From Azolla caroliniana (lineage: Eukaryota; Polypodiophyta): a DNA stretch of 64,000 nt. A program made the position numbers and the translations under genes. The notes beneath the pieces are model-generated. The model was given only the letters and a program-made list of their open reading frames with translations. It searched no databases and was not told the DNA's origin. This document shows, piece by piece, positions 11,601 to 20,328 of this stretch. The DNA is taken from positions 16,430,001-16,494,000 of the forward strand of contig JBHGNT010000018.1 of assembly GCA_043228905.1 (NCBI GenBank), given 5' to 3'. Positions within the stretch are counted from its first letter, which is position 1, and each line of letters begins with the position of its first letter.

Positions 11601-12003
11601 CCCTTTCCATATTAACGTAAAAATTAATGATGTTACTTTTTGCCTTTATCTTCCTCCGCAACTACGGATACATCCAATATTTCACAGTTCTCTCCTAGAG
11701 CCCTATCAGGATAGCGCTATCCCAGATCGTATTACACCACCTCCACCGCCGATCGAACTTGAAGATGGACCTGAGTTCGACGTTGCTGCCATCCTCGACT
11801 CCAAGATTGTTTGCAACAAGCTCTACTATTTGGTCAATTGGTTCGGATATAATCCAAGCGAGCGTACTTGGGAACCAGTGATGAATTTGGCGATTGCTCA
11901 AGCTCTTCTTGAAGACTTCCATCGTCAATATTCAAATAAACCAAGTCCTCAATCAAAGATGACTCATAACACTCGTCGTTTAAAAGGGGGGATAGTGTCA
12001 TGA
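8566..12003 (+). pseudogene. pol: pol of Gyp-B (protease, RT, RNase H, integrase, chromodomain)
   Basis: Protease (LLDSGPNSCFMD; usual DSGA reads DSGP) near 8730. RT 9190-9920 with the catalytic motif degraded (YFDD near 9723). RNase H 10140-10430 (MEADASNFALGSILSQ). Integrase 10690-11200 (zinc finger, LDFITDLP, SRYRGPQF-type site changed from SDRGP). Chromodomain 11770-11930. Breaks include stops near 9670, 9694, 9802, 10036 and 10425, a deletion around 10630, and TAA near 11196. The last codons run into the 3' LTR, with the TGA at 12001-12003. Confidence 0.9.
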
Positions 12004-12305
12004 TATAGCATGGTATGGCATTAAAAGGATTTGAACCCATGACCTAATGTCACATGGGTTGAAACCCTACCATTAAACTATACATTGTAATACAAAGAAT
12101 ATTGTTTTTATTTATTATTTCCCTATAGAAAATTGATGTATATTCTAGATTTCTCTAGAACATTCTAGAAACTTCAAGAGTACTCCTGACAACACTATAA
12201 AAAGAGGTACAAGGCATTATTTTGAACCAATTCGGTTCAACGGTAGTCTTAAGCCTCCTAGCTATTCTTGTACTTACTCTTCATATAATATATCACTTGT
12301 TATCA

Positions 12306-12373
<68 letters not shown>

Positions 12374-12479
12374 GATTCTTACACACTCCCTTCCTCTTAG
12401 TACTAATCCTCAGAGTACTTTCTTTCTCTAGTACTAATTCTCTCTCTGTTTTTAGTACTATTCCTAACACTTACAGCCA
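11996..12479 (+). repeat. 3' LTR of Gyp-B with expanded (CT)n
   Basis: 484 bp. Elements: tRNA-like block (about 12014-12094), four-unit heat-shock element 12158-12175, TATAAAAAG at 12196, self-primer 12229-12240, (CT)n 12310-12371 (much longer than in the 5' LTR), terminal TAACA for TGACA. Confidence 0.9.
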
Positions 12480-14262
12480 TTATCTCTACGTTCGAAGAAT
12501 GGAGACCTTACCTAGCTGGGGCCCAACACCGTGTTTAGGTCATAACCAACCACAAAAACCTTCTCTATTTTTTTTCTATGCGCACCTTGAATCGTCGACA
12601 AGCTCGATGGTCAATTTTCCTTTCCGACTATGACTTCAAAATCGCGTTTCGTCCAGGACACCAGCCTAACAAAGCCGATGCTCTTTCTAGGCAGCCGGAG
12701 CTAGCACCCTTCCCCAAGGATAAGGCATACGATCAACAATCCCAATGTCTGTTGACACCTGATCAAGTTCAAATCTTTGCAACCTATGTCATCCAAGACG
12801 AGACCCTCCTTGTTGACATCACCACGACACTACAACCGATCGCTTTGCTCAGAAAATCAAAGCATGTTTCGAGGACCCAACTCATCGATCACAACGAGAT
12901 GACCTTGAAAATTTGTCCTTTCGAAATGGGGTACTCCTAAGGAACAATCTAGTCTACATCCCGAAAGGGTCGTGTCGAGTTCACATTCTAACTGAATGCC
13001 ACGATGGTTCTCCTGGGGGCCATTTTGGGGTCGCCAAAACTTTAGATATGATCTCTCAGACCTATTGGTGGCCCCAAATGTGGAAGCTAGTGAAAGACTT
13101 CATCAAGACTTGTGACATCTGTCCTCAATCTAAAACAGCCCATCATCGCCCGTATGGACTGCTTTGACCTCTCCCACTACCAGATCATCCGTGGTCATCC
13201 ATTTCTATGGAGTTCATCACCCACTTTCCACTCTCTAAGGGACATGACTCCATCTTGGTAGTCGTGGACCAATTTACCAAAATGGCACATTTTATACCAT
13301 GTTCCAAAGCCATCTCAAGCTTTGAGATAGCAAATCTAATCTTGGCAAGTGTTGTGTGCCTCCATGGGTTTCCTGATGACATCATCTCCGATCGTGGTGC
13401 CCCATTTATTTCCCATTTTTGGAAACTTCTATTCCATATTCTCGGCACCACCACCAAGTTATTGACGACATTCCATCCACAAACAAACGGGCAGACGAAA
13501 CGCGTAAATCAGGTACTAGAGCAATATCTTCGATGTGTGGTGAGTTACCAACAAGAGGATTGGACGACGTTCCTCTCGTTGGCTGAATTCGCTTATAATA
13601 ACACCCTTCATTCATCCATCGACACCTCCCCATTCTTTGCCAACTTTGGTTTCCAACCTCGCTTCAGCATATCCCTTCCCCCCGGTTCAACGAACCCCGG
13701 CTGAAGAGCGGGCGTGTCATGTAAAAGAAATCCACCAAGATCTAACTCTTGAGCTCGTTAATGCACAAGACCGACAAAAGGCAACGGCCAACCATCTACG
13801 GGCTCTGGCGCCCAACTTTCAAGTAGATGACATGGTTTGGCTACTACGGCGCAATATTACAACCACTCATCCATGTGCCAAGCTAGATTACACAAAATTG
13901 GGCCCCTTCTGCATCTCTGAGTGTATCAATCTTGTGGCCTATCCGCTCGACCTTCCTCCCCACTATCGCATCCATGACATTTTTCATGTATCTCTCTTGG
14001 AGGCTTACCATCCCTCTGTACTTCTCGGGCGGCAACCTGCTCGACCACCGCCCATCGAATTGGAGTCTAGCAATGAGTATGAAGTTGAAGAAATCCTCGA
14101 CTCCAAGCTTCTACGTCGAAAACTCTATTACTTGGTGTGCTGGAAAGGATACCTGAAGCTACTTGGGAACCTCACCACCATTTGACGAATGCAACTGAGG
14201 CAATTCGTGATTTCCATCTTCATTATCCACACAAGCTTGCGTCGCCTAGAAGTCAGCGCTAA
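12480..14262 (+). pseudogene. pol: Gyp-C pol, right piece (RNase H end, integrase, chromodomain)
   Basis: Continues the frame broken at 6946. RNase H end (NHKNLLYF..., LNRRQARWS, KADALSRQPE) is followed by the integrase zinc finger (HDGSPGGHFG...C..C) near 13000-13130. The catalytic core shows MEFITHFPLSKG (LDFIxDLP expected), a DIISDRGAPFI segment near 13390 and a QTNGQTKRVNQ segment where relatives have TER (E changed to K). A chromodomain (EYEVEEILDSKLLRRKLYYLVCWKGY) occupies about 14080-14155. Stops or frame changes lie near 12940, 13167, 13700 and 14150. This family is divergent from Gyp-1. Confidence 0.88.
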
Positions 14263-14275
14263 ACAAGGGGGATAA

Positions 14276-14653
14276 TGTCACGAACATAACAACAGTCATG
14301 TCAAGATCCGAACTCATGACCTCTTGTGTTATAACCGAGTGTTATGTGTTAACCAACATGTCCAATATATAGTCATATTCCTTATAGCTTTAAGTTAGCA
14401 TCATGAGCATAATTGCAGCATTCACACTTGGCCCATGCATGCGTACATACATGCTCTATTGTATCACATGCACGCAACAGGCATGCATGCCGCTTAGTAT
14501 AAATATGTGAGTTCACCTTGAATGAATTCAAGGTGAACAACACCATTTAATGATACTTGCCCTTAGCTTGTCAATTGTGACTTTGTAACGCTTTTAGGTT
14601 GTCGATCGCATCCTTGTAGTATCCTTGTAGTTCTGATTCTTTTGTCCTTAACA
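14276..14653 (+). repeat. 3' LTR of Gyp-C
   Basis: Preceded by a polypurine tract (AAACAAGGGGGATAA). About 378 bp, TGTCACGAAC to TTAACA. It too has an antisense tRNA-like block (B-box complement GATCCGAACTC at 14305-14315; D-arm-like TTGGTTAA complement near 14350), TATAAATA at 14498-14505 and a perfect 13-bp inverted repeat at 14511-14538 (centre GA) overlapping the expected transcription start. The right boundary is inferred from the CA end. Confidence 0.7.
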
Positions 14654-14877
14654 GTTGGAGACAGCCAATTCGGTTGAGAGTGGCAATGGATCGGAGACAT
14701 CTGATTCAGTAGAAAGAAGTGATCCGGATGAGACAGATCATGTGCAAGCCAAGTGGACAAGGAGGCAGCAAAAGTTGACGCCAATACGGAGGAGCCGACA
14801 GGTCAAGGGACGCCAATGCCGCGACAACGAGGGAGCTGAGAAGGGCCTGAAGACCAGACATGTTGACTCTAGGGGTC
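14654..14877 (+). mobile_element. Copia-5 remnant, left piece of the host element
   Basis: A short unrecognised coding-like stretch (Glu/Ser-rich, then Arg/Gln-rich). It resumes at 47196 after the Copia-1 insertion, as the shared GGGTC shows, and leads to an LTR at 47373. I assign it to an LTR element only by that context. Confidence 0.45.
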
Positions 14878-15415
14878 TGTTAGGATCATGACCGGCCACA
14901 ACCAGTTTCACGTATGTGTGTTCGGGTGCACAGAAAGTGAGCAAGGTAATGCTCAGATAGAAGAGAAGAGAAAAACAAAAAACAAACTCAAAAAACGAGA
15001 CATGGATATTTACGTGGAAAACCCCGAATGGGAAAAACCACAGGAGTCCTCAAGCTCTGAATTAGATCACTATAATGAGGAGTCCAATGAGAAGCTTCAA
15101 GGCAGCAACCTTAAGCTCTCCTTCGTCAGACTTACGACTATAGAGTTACTAGTTATCTCTCACTCACTCACAGTTACAGAAGCAACTACCTTCTGTGTAA
15201 CTCTACAACAATGATCAACAACTCTACTTAAAGTTTTCCCTAGTTGTTTATATACTAAAACAACTTTCTAGCTATTTACAAGTATAGCCCACAAGGGGCA
15301 CATTTGGACTATCTACAAATATAGTCTCCCAATTTCGGAAATCGATTTCGGCATCAGCCGAGCTTGCTCATCGATTTCAGCTTATCCCATCCGAAGGGAC
15401 CTAGTTTTCCCAACA
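14878..15415 (-). repeat. 3' LTR of Copia-1
   Basis: 538 bp, minus-strand TGTTGGGAAAAC...GATCCTAACA, preceded (at 15416-15428) by the polypurine tract AAGGGGGAGTT directly after the pol stop. It closely resembles 46186-47195 once the solo LTR there is removed. Confidence 0.85.
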
Positions 15416-15425
15416 AACTCCCCCT

Positions 15426-16722
15426 TCACTCCAGCATGGGGTACTTCATCAATCCGACTCTCTGTCGGCACTCGTTTAGCTTTTCAGCCGACAACACCTT
15501 CGTCAGCATATCTGATCCATTCTCGGTCGTGTGAATCTTCACTTGAACAAGTTCCTTCTCTTCTACTCGCTCTCTGAGCCAATGATATCTTCTTTGGCTG
15601 TGCTTGGTCCTCAAGTGGTAGGCAACATTTTCCGCAAGATGGATGGTACTCTGGTTATCGCAATGGAGTCGTAATTCCTCTTGTCGAATTCCCAACTCTC
15701 TGATAAATTTCTTCATCCAAATTATTTCCTTACCTGCTTTTGTGGTCGACAACGCCACGGTCTTCTACAGCCTCGACTACCACGAAACGGCTCCCCCGAC
15801 ATAAGTCATCACATACCCAGACGTGGATCGACTCGTATCTGCGTCAGCTGTCATGTCTAAATCCGTGTAACCTTCCAATGTGGGGTTACCCGAGCCGAAT
15901 CGAAGACACATGCTTGAGGTGCCTCTTAGGTACCGGAGTATCCACTTGACTGTTGCCCAATGCTCTCTTCCGAGATTGCTCATATATCGACTAACCACCC
16001 CGACTACATACACGATGTCTGGCCTAGTGCAAACCATTGCATACACCAAGCTTCTGACTGTCGAGGCATAAGGGACTTTTGACATCTTAGTATTCTCGCT
16101 TTTCGATTTTCGACTCTCGCTTTCGGACAACTTACAGTTTCTCAACAACATCGAGCTGACCAGTTTCGCGTTTTCTATGCCGAATCTCTAGAGCACCTTT
16201 GTCACGTACTTCTCCTATGATAGCCATAATAACCTCTTTGTTCGGTCTTGAACAATGTGCATTCCCAGGATTTGTTTTGCCAAACCCATATCTTTCATTG
16301 AGAACGACCTACTCAAGGCCTTCTTTAAGCTTCTGATTTTCCTCGGGTCCTGTCCAACAATCAGCATGTCATCAACATACAACAACATGATGAGAAAATC
16401 TACTCTATCATATTTCTTAACAAAGATACAATGATCAGTTTGTGTCTTGCCGAAACCGTGCTCCACCATGAAAGATTCGAACTTTCGGTACCATTGCCGA
16501 GGTGCCTGCTTCAGCCCATACACGCTCTTTCTCAATCGACATACCAAGTTTTCGTTACCTTTTTCTTCAAATCCTTCTGGTTGGTTCATGTATATCTCTT
16601 CCTCCAAATCTCCATGAAGGAAGGCGTCTTGACGTCTAGTTGCTCGACTTTGAGGTCCATGTTGCCCACTATTCTCAACATTGTTCAGATTGAGATCATC
16701 TTTACGACTGGGGCTCGAGCCA
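15426..16722 (-). pseudogene. pol: Copia-1 RT and RNase H
   Basis: From right to left: [28 protein letters not shown] and LLYVDDMLI (intact YVDD catalytic motif near 16375), then VPYASTVRSLVYAMVCTRPD, GYTDLDMTAD, and the RNase H end with YHWLRERVEEKEL and DMLTKVL. Frame breaks occur at about 16213 and 15770, and part of the ST(T/K)AE(Y) region is lost (STTKAGKEI for STTEAEY...GKEI). The upstream part is displaced to 43539 by the Copia-2 insertion. Confidence 0.9.
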
Positions 16723-16727
16723 TGATC

Positions 16728-17027
16728 TATTGGCATAAAAGGCCAACTCCTTACACCTTGTATCCATCCGAGTGTGAACTCGACAATAAGTTAGGGCTTA
16801 GTATATAAGAGAATACCTAACATTGTAATGGATGGCGAAGAAAGACAATTGTAATCTCTAAGAGAGAGAGAAAAACGTGTTATGCAGAAATAAGAAGCTT
16901 TCCATTAAAGCTCGTAACTGTGTAAGTCTCAATCTGCCCTTTCTACTTTCTGTTTACATTGTTTGTTGTTCATAGTGAAACGATCCGAACACACACTTCC
17001 GCATAACTAACGACTCATTCACCGACA
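16728..17027 (+). repeat. 5' LTR of Copia-2
   Basis: 300 bp. The first bases read TATTGG where the 3' copy has TGTTGG. Contains TATATAAG near 16803 and ends CCGACA. Confidence 0.88.
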
Positions 17028-17029
17028 AG

Positions 17030-17040
17030 TGGTATTAGAG
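17030..17040 (+). promoter_or_regulatory. Primer-binding site of Copia-2, tRNA-iMet type
   Basis: TGGTATTAGAG follows the LTR after 2 nt and differs by one base from the usual plant initiator-Met PBS (TGGTATCAGAG). It contrasts with the TGG-less PBS of the Gyp-1 family. Confidence 0.8.
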
Positions 17041-17129
17041 TTGTGTTCTATTGTGCGGCGGCAATAGATAACAGAAGAAGAAATTGAAAGAAAAGACCAG
17101 GTTAGAAACATCAAATCCACAGAAAGAAT

Positions 17130-17630
17130 ATGGCTTCAACATCTGGAACAGGAGTTGAAATCAGAAAGTTCGACGGCAAAAACTTTGCCCTGTGGAAAGA
17201 GATGATGCAGGATGTGTTGATTATCTGAAGACAGGTCGAAGCCATTCGGCATAATGAAAAGATTGCTTCGATGACAACAGAAGAGTGGAGATCAATGGAC
17301 GAAATAGCACGCTCCACCATCCGAATGCATCTGGCTGAAAACATCTATTTCAGCATGGCAAAAGAGACGACATCGTTCTCATTGTGGGAGAAATTACTGG
17401 TCGTATATGAGAAGAAGTCCTCATCTTCAAAACTTATCTTGATCAAACAATTGTTCAACATGAAGATGAAAGAGACCGATCCGGCAACCTCCCACATCAA
17501 CACCTTCAACCGGGTGTTGTCAGAGCTCTCGTCCCAAGGGATCAACTTCTATCGAGCTTGTCGGCGAGTTGGGAGGTATTTTGTACGACATACGCCAATA
17601 GCCGACCGACCCTGAATTTGGACTAAACAA
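17130..17630 (+). pseudogene. gag: Copia-2 gag
   Basis: ATG at 17130. Copia gag signature: IRKFDGKNFALWKEMMQ..., then W..MDEIA.STIRMHLAENI, LWEKLLVVYE, KLILIKQLFNMKM and a HINTFN...LSS segment. A TGA near 17227 splits the N-terminus and the frame decays after about 17560. A CCHC knuckle is only vestigial (YCTHYRKASHNVSDC-like, near 17812-17857). Confidence 0.85.
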
Positions 17631-17889
17631 CCAGCCAAATCCTCACAGAGGACATCGGGTGAAAATCGATGGGACTAACAATCAATGAGTCGGCAGAAGC
17701 CCATCACTCGAACGAAAGAACAAGCCGACAAAATCGGTCAATGCTACAGCCGATCAAAAACAAGGGGTGATCGACAGCGGTCAAAGTCGAGAATGGGCCG
17801 AACAAGTGAGTACTGCACACACTACAGGAAAGCTAGCCACAACGTTTCCGACTGCTAGTCAATAAAAAGAAAAGAGAGTGGTCGGCGAT

Positions 17890-18612
17890 CCAAGCGGAAT
17901 CGGGGATGTTCCGACTCAAACCACTCTCCAATCAGCAACCAGATCAATGTTGCCGACACCCAATCCGGAGAAGTCCTCTCTCTAGAGGAATCGATGATCG
18001 GAGAAGTCCTCTACAGTGCAAAAGTTGCACACACGTGGCTACTAGACTGCAGTGCCACATTTCACATGACCCCCAATGTCGAATGGTTTTCAAACTATTC
18101 AGCTGACGCCAGCAGCACAATTCGACTGGGAAATGGGCAGGAGTGCAAGATAGTTGGAACTGGGGAGGTTCCCATCAGATTGTCAAATGGCAACACAATA
18201 ACCCTACACCGAGTTTGGCATGTACCCGATCTAAAGAGTCTGGTCTCCATTGGCATGTTAGCCGAAGACGGGTACAGAACGACGCTACACGAGTCAACAT
18301 GGGTGATCAGTCGGGGAAACCTAAAAATCGGGAGTGGGTACAAGTACAACAATCTATACCCATTGATGGCGATCAACCCTGAAGGGGCCGTGAACGTAGC
18401 CAAAAAGACCGACCCAAACTTATGGCATGGCCGACTCGGCCATATGTCTCAAGCCGGACTTGATCGGCTGATGTCGGTTGGCCACCTCCCGAAACTCCAA
18501 GCAAAGACGGACTTCTGCGAGCATTGTCGATATGGGAAACAGACCCGAAGTCCGCATTCTCTCCACTACGAGACAGTACGACAACCCCTAGAGCTCGTGC
18601 ACACAGACATAG
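17890..18612 (+). pseudogene. pol: Copia-2 protease and integrase start
   Basis: Protease near 18030 (WLLDCSATFHMTP; the usual DSGAS is changed to DCSAT). Then the conserved VWHVPDLKSLVSIGMLAEDG, the GAG-pre-integrase zinc finger (LWHGRLGHMSQAGLDRL...C..C) near 18420-18530, and the integrase start LELVHTDI. The next codon is broken by Gyp-1; it resumes at 24398 with CGTMPERS. Confidence 0.88.
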
Positions 18613-18661
18613 TGTCATGATAACAGTCACATTATGCATCGAAAGGATCATGACACTCACA

Positions 18662-18735
18662 TTATGACTCGAAAGGATTTGAACCCACGACCCTATTGTA
18701 CACATGTCAAATCCTTAACCATTGTATTAATATTC
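18662..18735 (-). other. tRNA-like block in the Gyp-1 LTR (antisense)
   Basis: On the minus strand there is a D-arm/A-box-like TACAATGGTTAAGG (18726-18713) and a clear B-box GGTTCAAATCC (18685-18675). The region sits at the same LTR position as in Gyp-A, B, C, D and the solo LTR at 46477. No sound acceptor stem. Confidence 0.55.
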
Positions 18736-18813
18736 TTATATGTATAGTCTCTAGAATATGAAATCTAATATCATAGGAATATTCTATATTACTCTACATT
18801 CTAGAATGACCTA

Positions 18814-18934
18814 GAATATTCTAGAGTGTTCTATACCACTAGAACCTTCTAGAATACTCTAGAGATCTTCTAGATTACTCTACATTCTAGGATAACCTAG
18901 AATATTCTAGAGAGTTCTCTATTACTTATAAATA
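18814..18934 (+). promoter_or_regulatory. Gyp-1 promoter: heat-shock elements plus TATA box
   Basis: A perfect GAAnnTTCnnGAA is at 18842-18854. Two four-unit elements with one mismatch each (GAG for GAA) are at 18814-18831 and 18900-18917. The latter ends 9 bp before TATAAATA (18927-18934). This arrangement is that of a strong heat-shock-factor promoter; heat response is inferred. Confidence 0.65.
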
Positions 18935-18959
18935 GGGATCTACCACCCATCCCAAACCT

Positions 18960-18971
18960 AAATTGGTTCAA
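18960..18971 (+). promoter_or_regulatory. Predicted transcript 5' end / self-primer of Gyp-1
   Basis: AAATTGGTTCAA begins 33 nt after the first T of TATA, where plant transcripts usually start, and is the exact complement of the PBS at 19086-19097. Confidence 0.7.
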
Positions 18972-19085
18972 CGCCATTTTGTAGCCTACTCTTTGTAATC
19001 CATTTTACGCTTCAATATAATAATTCTCTTTCAATTATCTCTCTATCTCTTTTTCTCTCTCTTTCTCTCTCTCAGTCTTGACAGT

Positions 19086-19097
19086 TTGAACCAATTT
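19086..19097 (+). promoter_or_regulatory. Primer-binding site of Gyp-1 (self-complementary to the mRNA start)
   Basis: TTGAACCAATTT, 2 nt past the LTR. It does not begin with TGG and does not look like the 3' end of a tRNA. It pairs over 12 nt with 18960-18971, as in Tf1/sushi-type self-priming. Confidence 0.75.
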
Positions 19098-19171
19098 TTT
19101 TCCTTTCATCTCTTCGTCTTCCACAAACCCTAACAAGTTCTCTTCTTCCTTCTCCTCTCCCCTCATAAGCT

Positions 19172-20296
19172 ATGGAGTCCGTGAGCAAACAAGAATACAT
19201 GCGTGTTCTTTCTGAGCTCGACATGCTCACGAATAAATTTGTGGCATTAGAGCATGAGAATCAAAGGCTACTTGGAGATCTACAACACGTGAGCGCCGAA
19301 AAAGCTCAACAATATGAAGAGTTATCACAGCAGGTTCATCAACTTGAGGCGACTATATTGTCATTACGAGAGCAAGCGTCGGGGGCTCAGAACTCCCCTA
19401 GAGAGCCAAAGATCAGCCTCCCTGCCAAGTTTGATGGTACGAGGTCTTTATTTCGAGGCTTTTTGAATCAAGTTCGTTTAGTTATTCAGCTACATCCCAA
19501 TCGGTATCCAACTGATGCTGCTCGTGTGGGATTAGTGGGAACTTTGCTATGCGGTACGGCGTTAGCATGGTTCGCACCACTTCTCGAGAAGAAATCACCA
19601 TTGCTGGAGGATTTCGAGGCCTTTGTTAAAGAGTTTCAAGCTAGTTTCGGAGACACCGACAGCACTAGGACAGCGATAAACAAGATTCGAAGGCTCCGAC
19701 AAGGAGATCGTCCCGCGTCATCTTATGCAGCCGATTTCCGTCTCTTGGCATGCGATATCCCTTGGGATGAGGCAGCTTTAATGGATCAATTCCGTCAAGG
19801 TTTGAGAAATGATGTCAAAGATCTTCTTCTTACTTTCCCTGAAGATCCGAAGTCACTTACAGAAGCCATTAGTCGAGCTGTGCGATGTGATAATCGCCTA
19901 TTTGAGCGACGTTCTGAGCGCCAACAAATGTTACGCCGCCAACCTGAACAGACTTACGCTTCCGTAGTCGCAACGCCTCCACAAGTTTCTAGACCCATTA
20001 CAAGGGATGGCCCAACTCCGATGGAAATAGAGTCAACACAACGTCATGGGCCGTTATCAGATGCTGAGAAGCAACGACGTCGAGCGCATCGCCTCTGCCT
20101 GTATTGTGGTGGTCCAGGACATATAGTTGTAAATTGTCCACATAAACCTAGGCGTCAAGTATACCAAGTAAGTGCCCATGAAAACCCTACATCGAGTTCT
20201 ATTGTTACTTCTAATAACATAAATAAGCCTCATAGTCCATGTCATGAGAATAGATTCGATGTCTTGAGTCAATTAGAGGATGTGTTAAACGAGTAA
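19172..20296 (+). CDS. gag: Gag polyprotein of Gyp-1
   Basis: Intact 374-residue structural protein that would form the virus-like particle and package element RNA. N-terminal coiled coil (about 5-70, heptads with LEHENQRLLGDLQ), retrotransposon gag domain (about 80-245), basic/Pro-rich linker, one CX2CX4HX4C zinc knuckle (about 308-321, CLYCGGPGHIVVNC). The start is the first ATG after the LTR leader (MESVSKQEY), matched by the same position in the other copies. The gene ends GTG TTA AAC GAG TAA, overlapping the -1 pol frame, which is open from 20254. Confidence 0.95.
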   Translation: MESVSKQEYMRVLSELDMLTNKFVALEHENQRLLGDLQHVSAEKAQQYEELSQQVHQLEATILSLREQASGAQNSPREPKISLPAKFDGTRSLFRGFLNQVRLVIQLHPNRYPTDAARVGLVGTLLCGTALAWFAPLLEKKSPLLEDFEAFVKEFQASFGDTDSTRTAINKIRRLRQGDRPASSYAADFRLLACDIPWDEAALMDQFRQGLRNDVKDLLLTFPEDPKSLTEAISRAVRCDNRLFERRSERQQMLRRQPEQTYASVVATPPQVSRPITRDGPTPMEIESTQRHGPLSDAEKQRRRAHRLCLYCGGPGHIVVNCPHKPRRQVYQVSAHENPTSSSIVTSNNINKPHSPCHENRFDVLSQLEDVLNE

Positions 20297-20328
20297 GTCC
20301 GGCCAAAATAGGAGCCATTTGGCTGGAC
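20284..20328 (+). promoter_or_regulatory. Programmed -1 frameshift signal between gag and pol of Gyp-1
   Basis: Slippery heptamer GTTAAAC at 20284-20290 in the right phase for gag, 6-nt spacer ending with the gag TAA, then a stem with arms 20297-20307 and 20318-20328 (11 continuous pairs, one G-U) and a 10-nt loop. GTTAAAC is a known natural slippery site (equine arteritis virus). Without slippage gag stops at 20296; with it, pol is read. Confidence 0.75.

Larger units (their letters stand above)
6947..12479 (+). mobile_element. Gyp-B: complete but decayed chromovirus nested in Gyp-C
   Basis: 5,533 bp with 5' LTR 6947-7376, PBS 7379-7390, gag 7448-8571, pol and 3' LTR 11996-12479. Flanks are CTTCC (6942-6946) and CTTAC (12480-12484), a five-base target duplication with one mismatch; removing the element restores a continuous RNase H frame in Gyp-C. 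The LTRs differ at roughly 25 positions plus a (CT)n expansion, so it is clearly older than Gyp-1. Several stops and small indels inactivate gag and pol. Confidence 0.9.
18613..19083 (+). repeat. 5' LTR of Gyp-1
   Basis: 471 bp with termini TGTCA...TGACA. In order: antisense tRNA-like block (about 18662-18735), AGAATATTCTAGA-rich U3 with heat-shock elements (18814-18917), TATAAATA (18927-18934), predicted transcript start and self-primer (18960-18971), CT-rich U5. Confidence 0.95.

Noticed and set aside
12222-12431. Open frame with Ser-Leu repeat
   Set aside because: It is the (CT)n microsatellite inside the Gyp-B 3' LTR.
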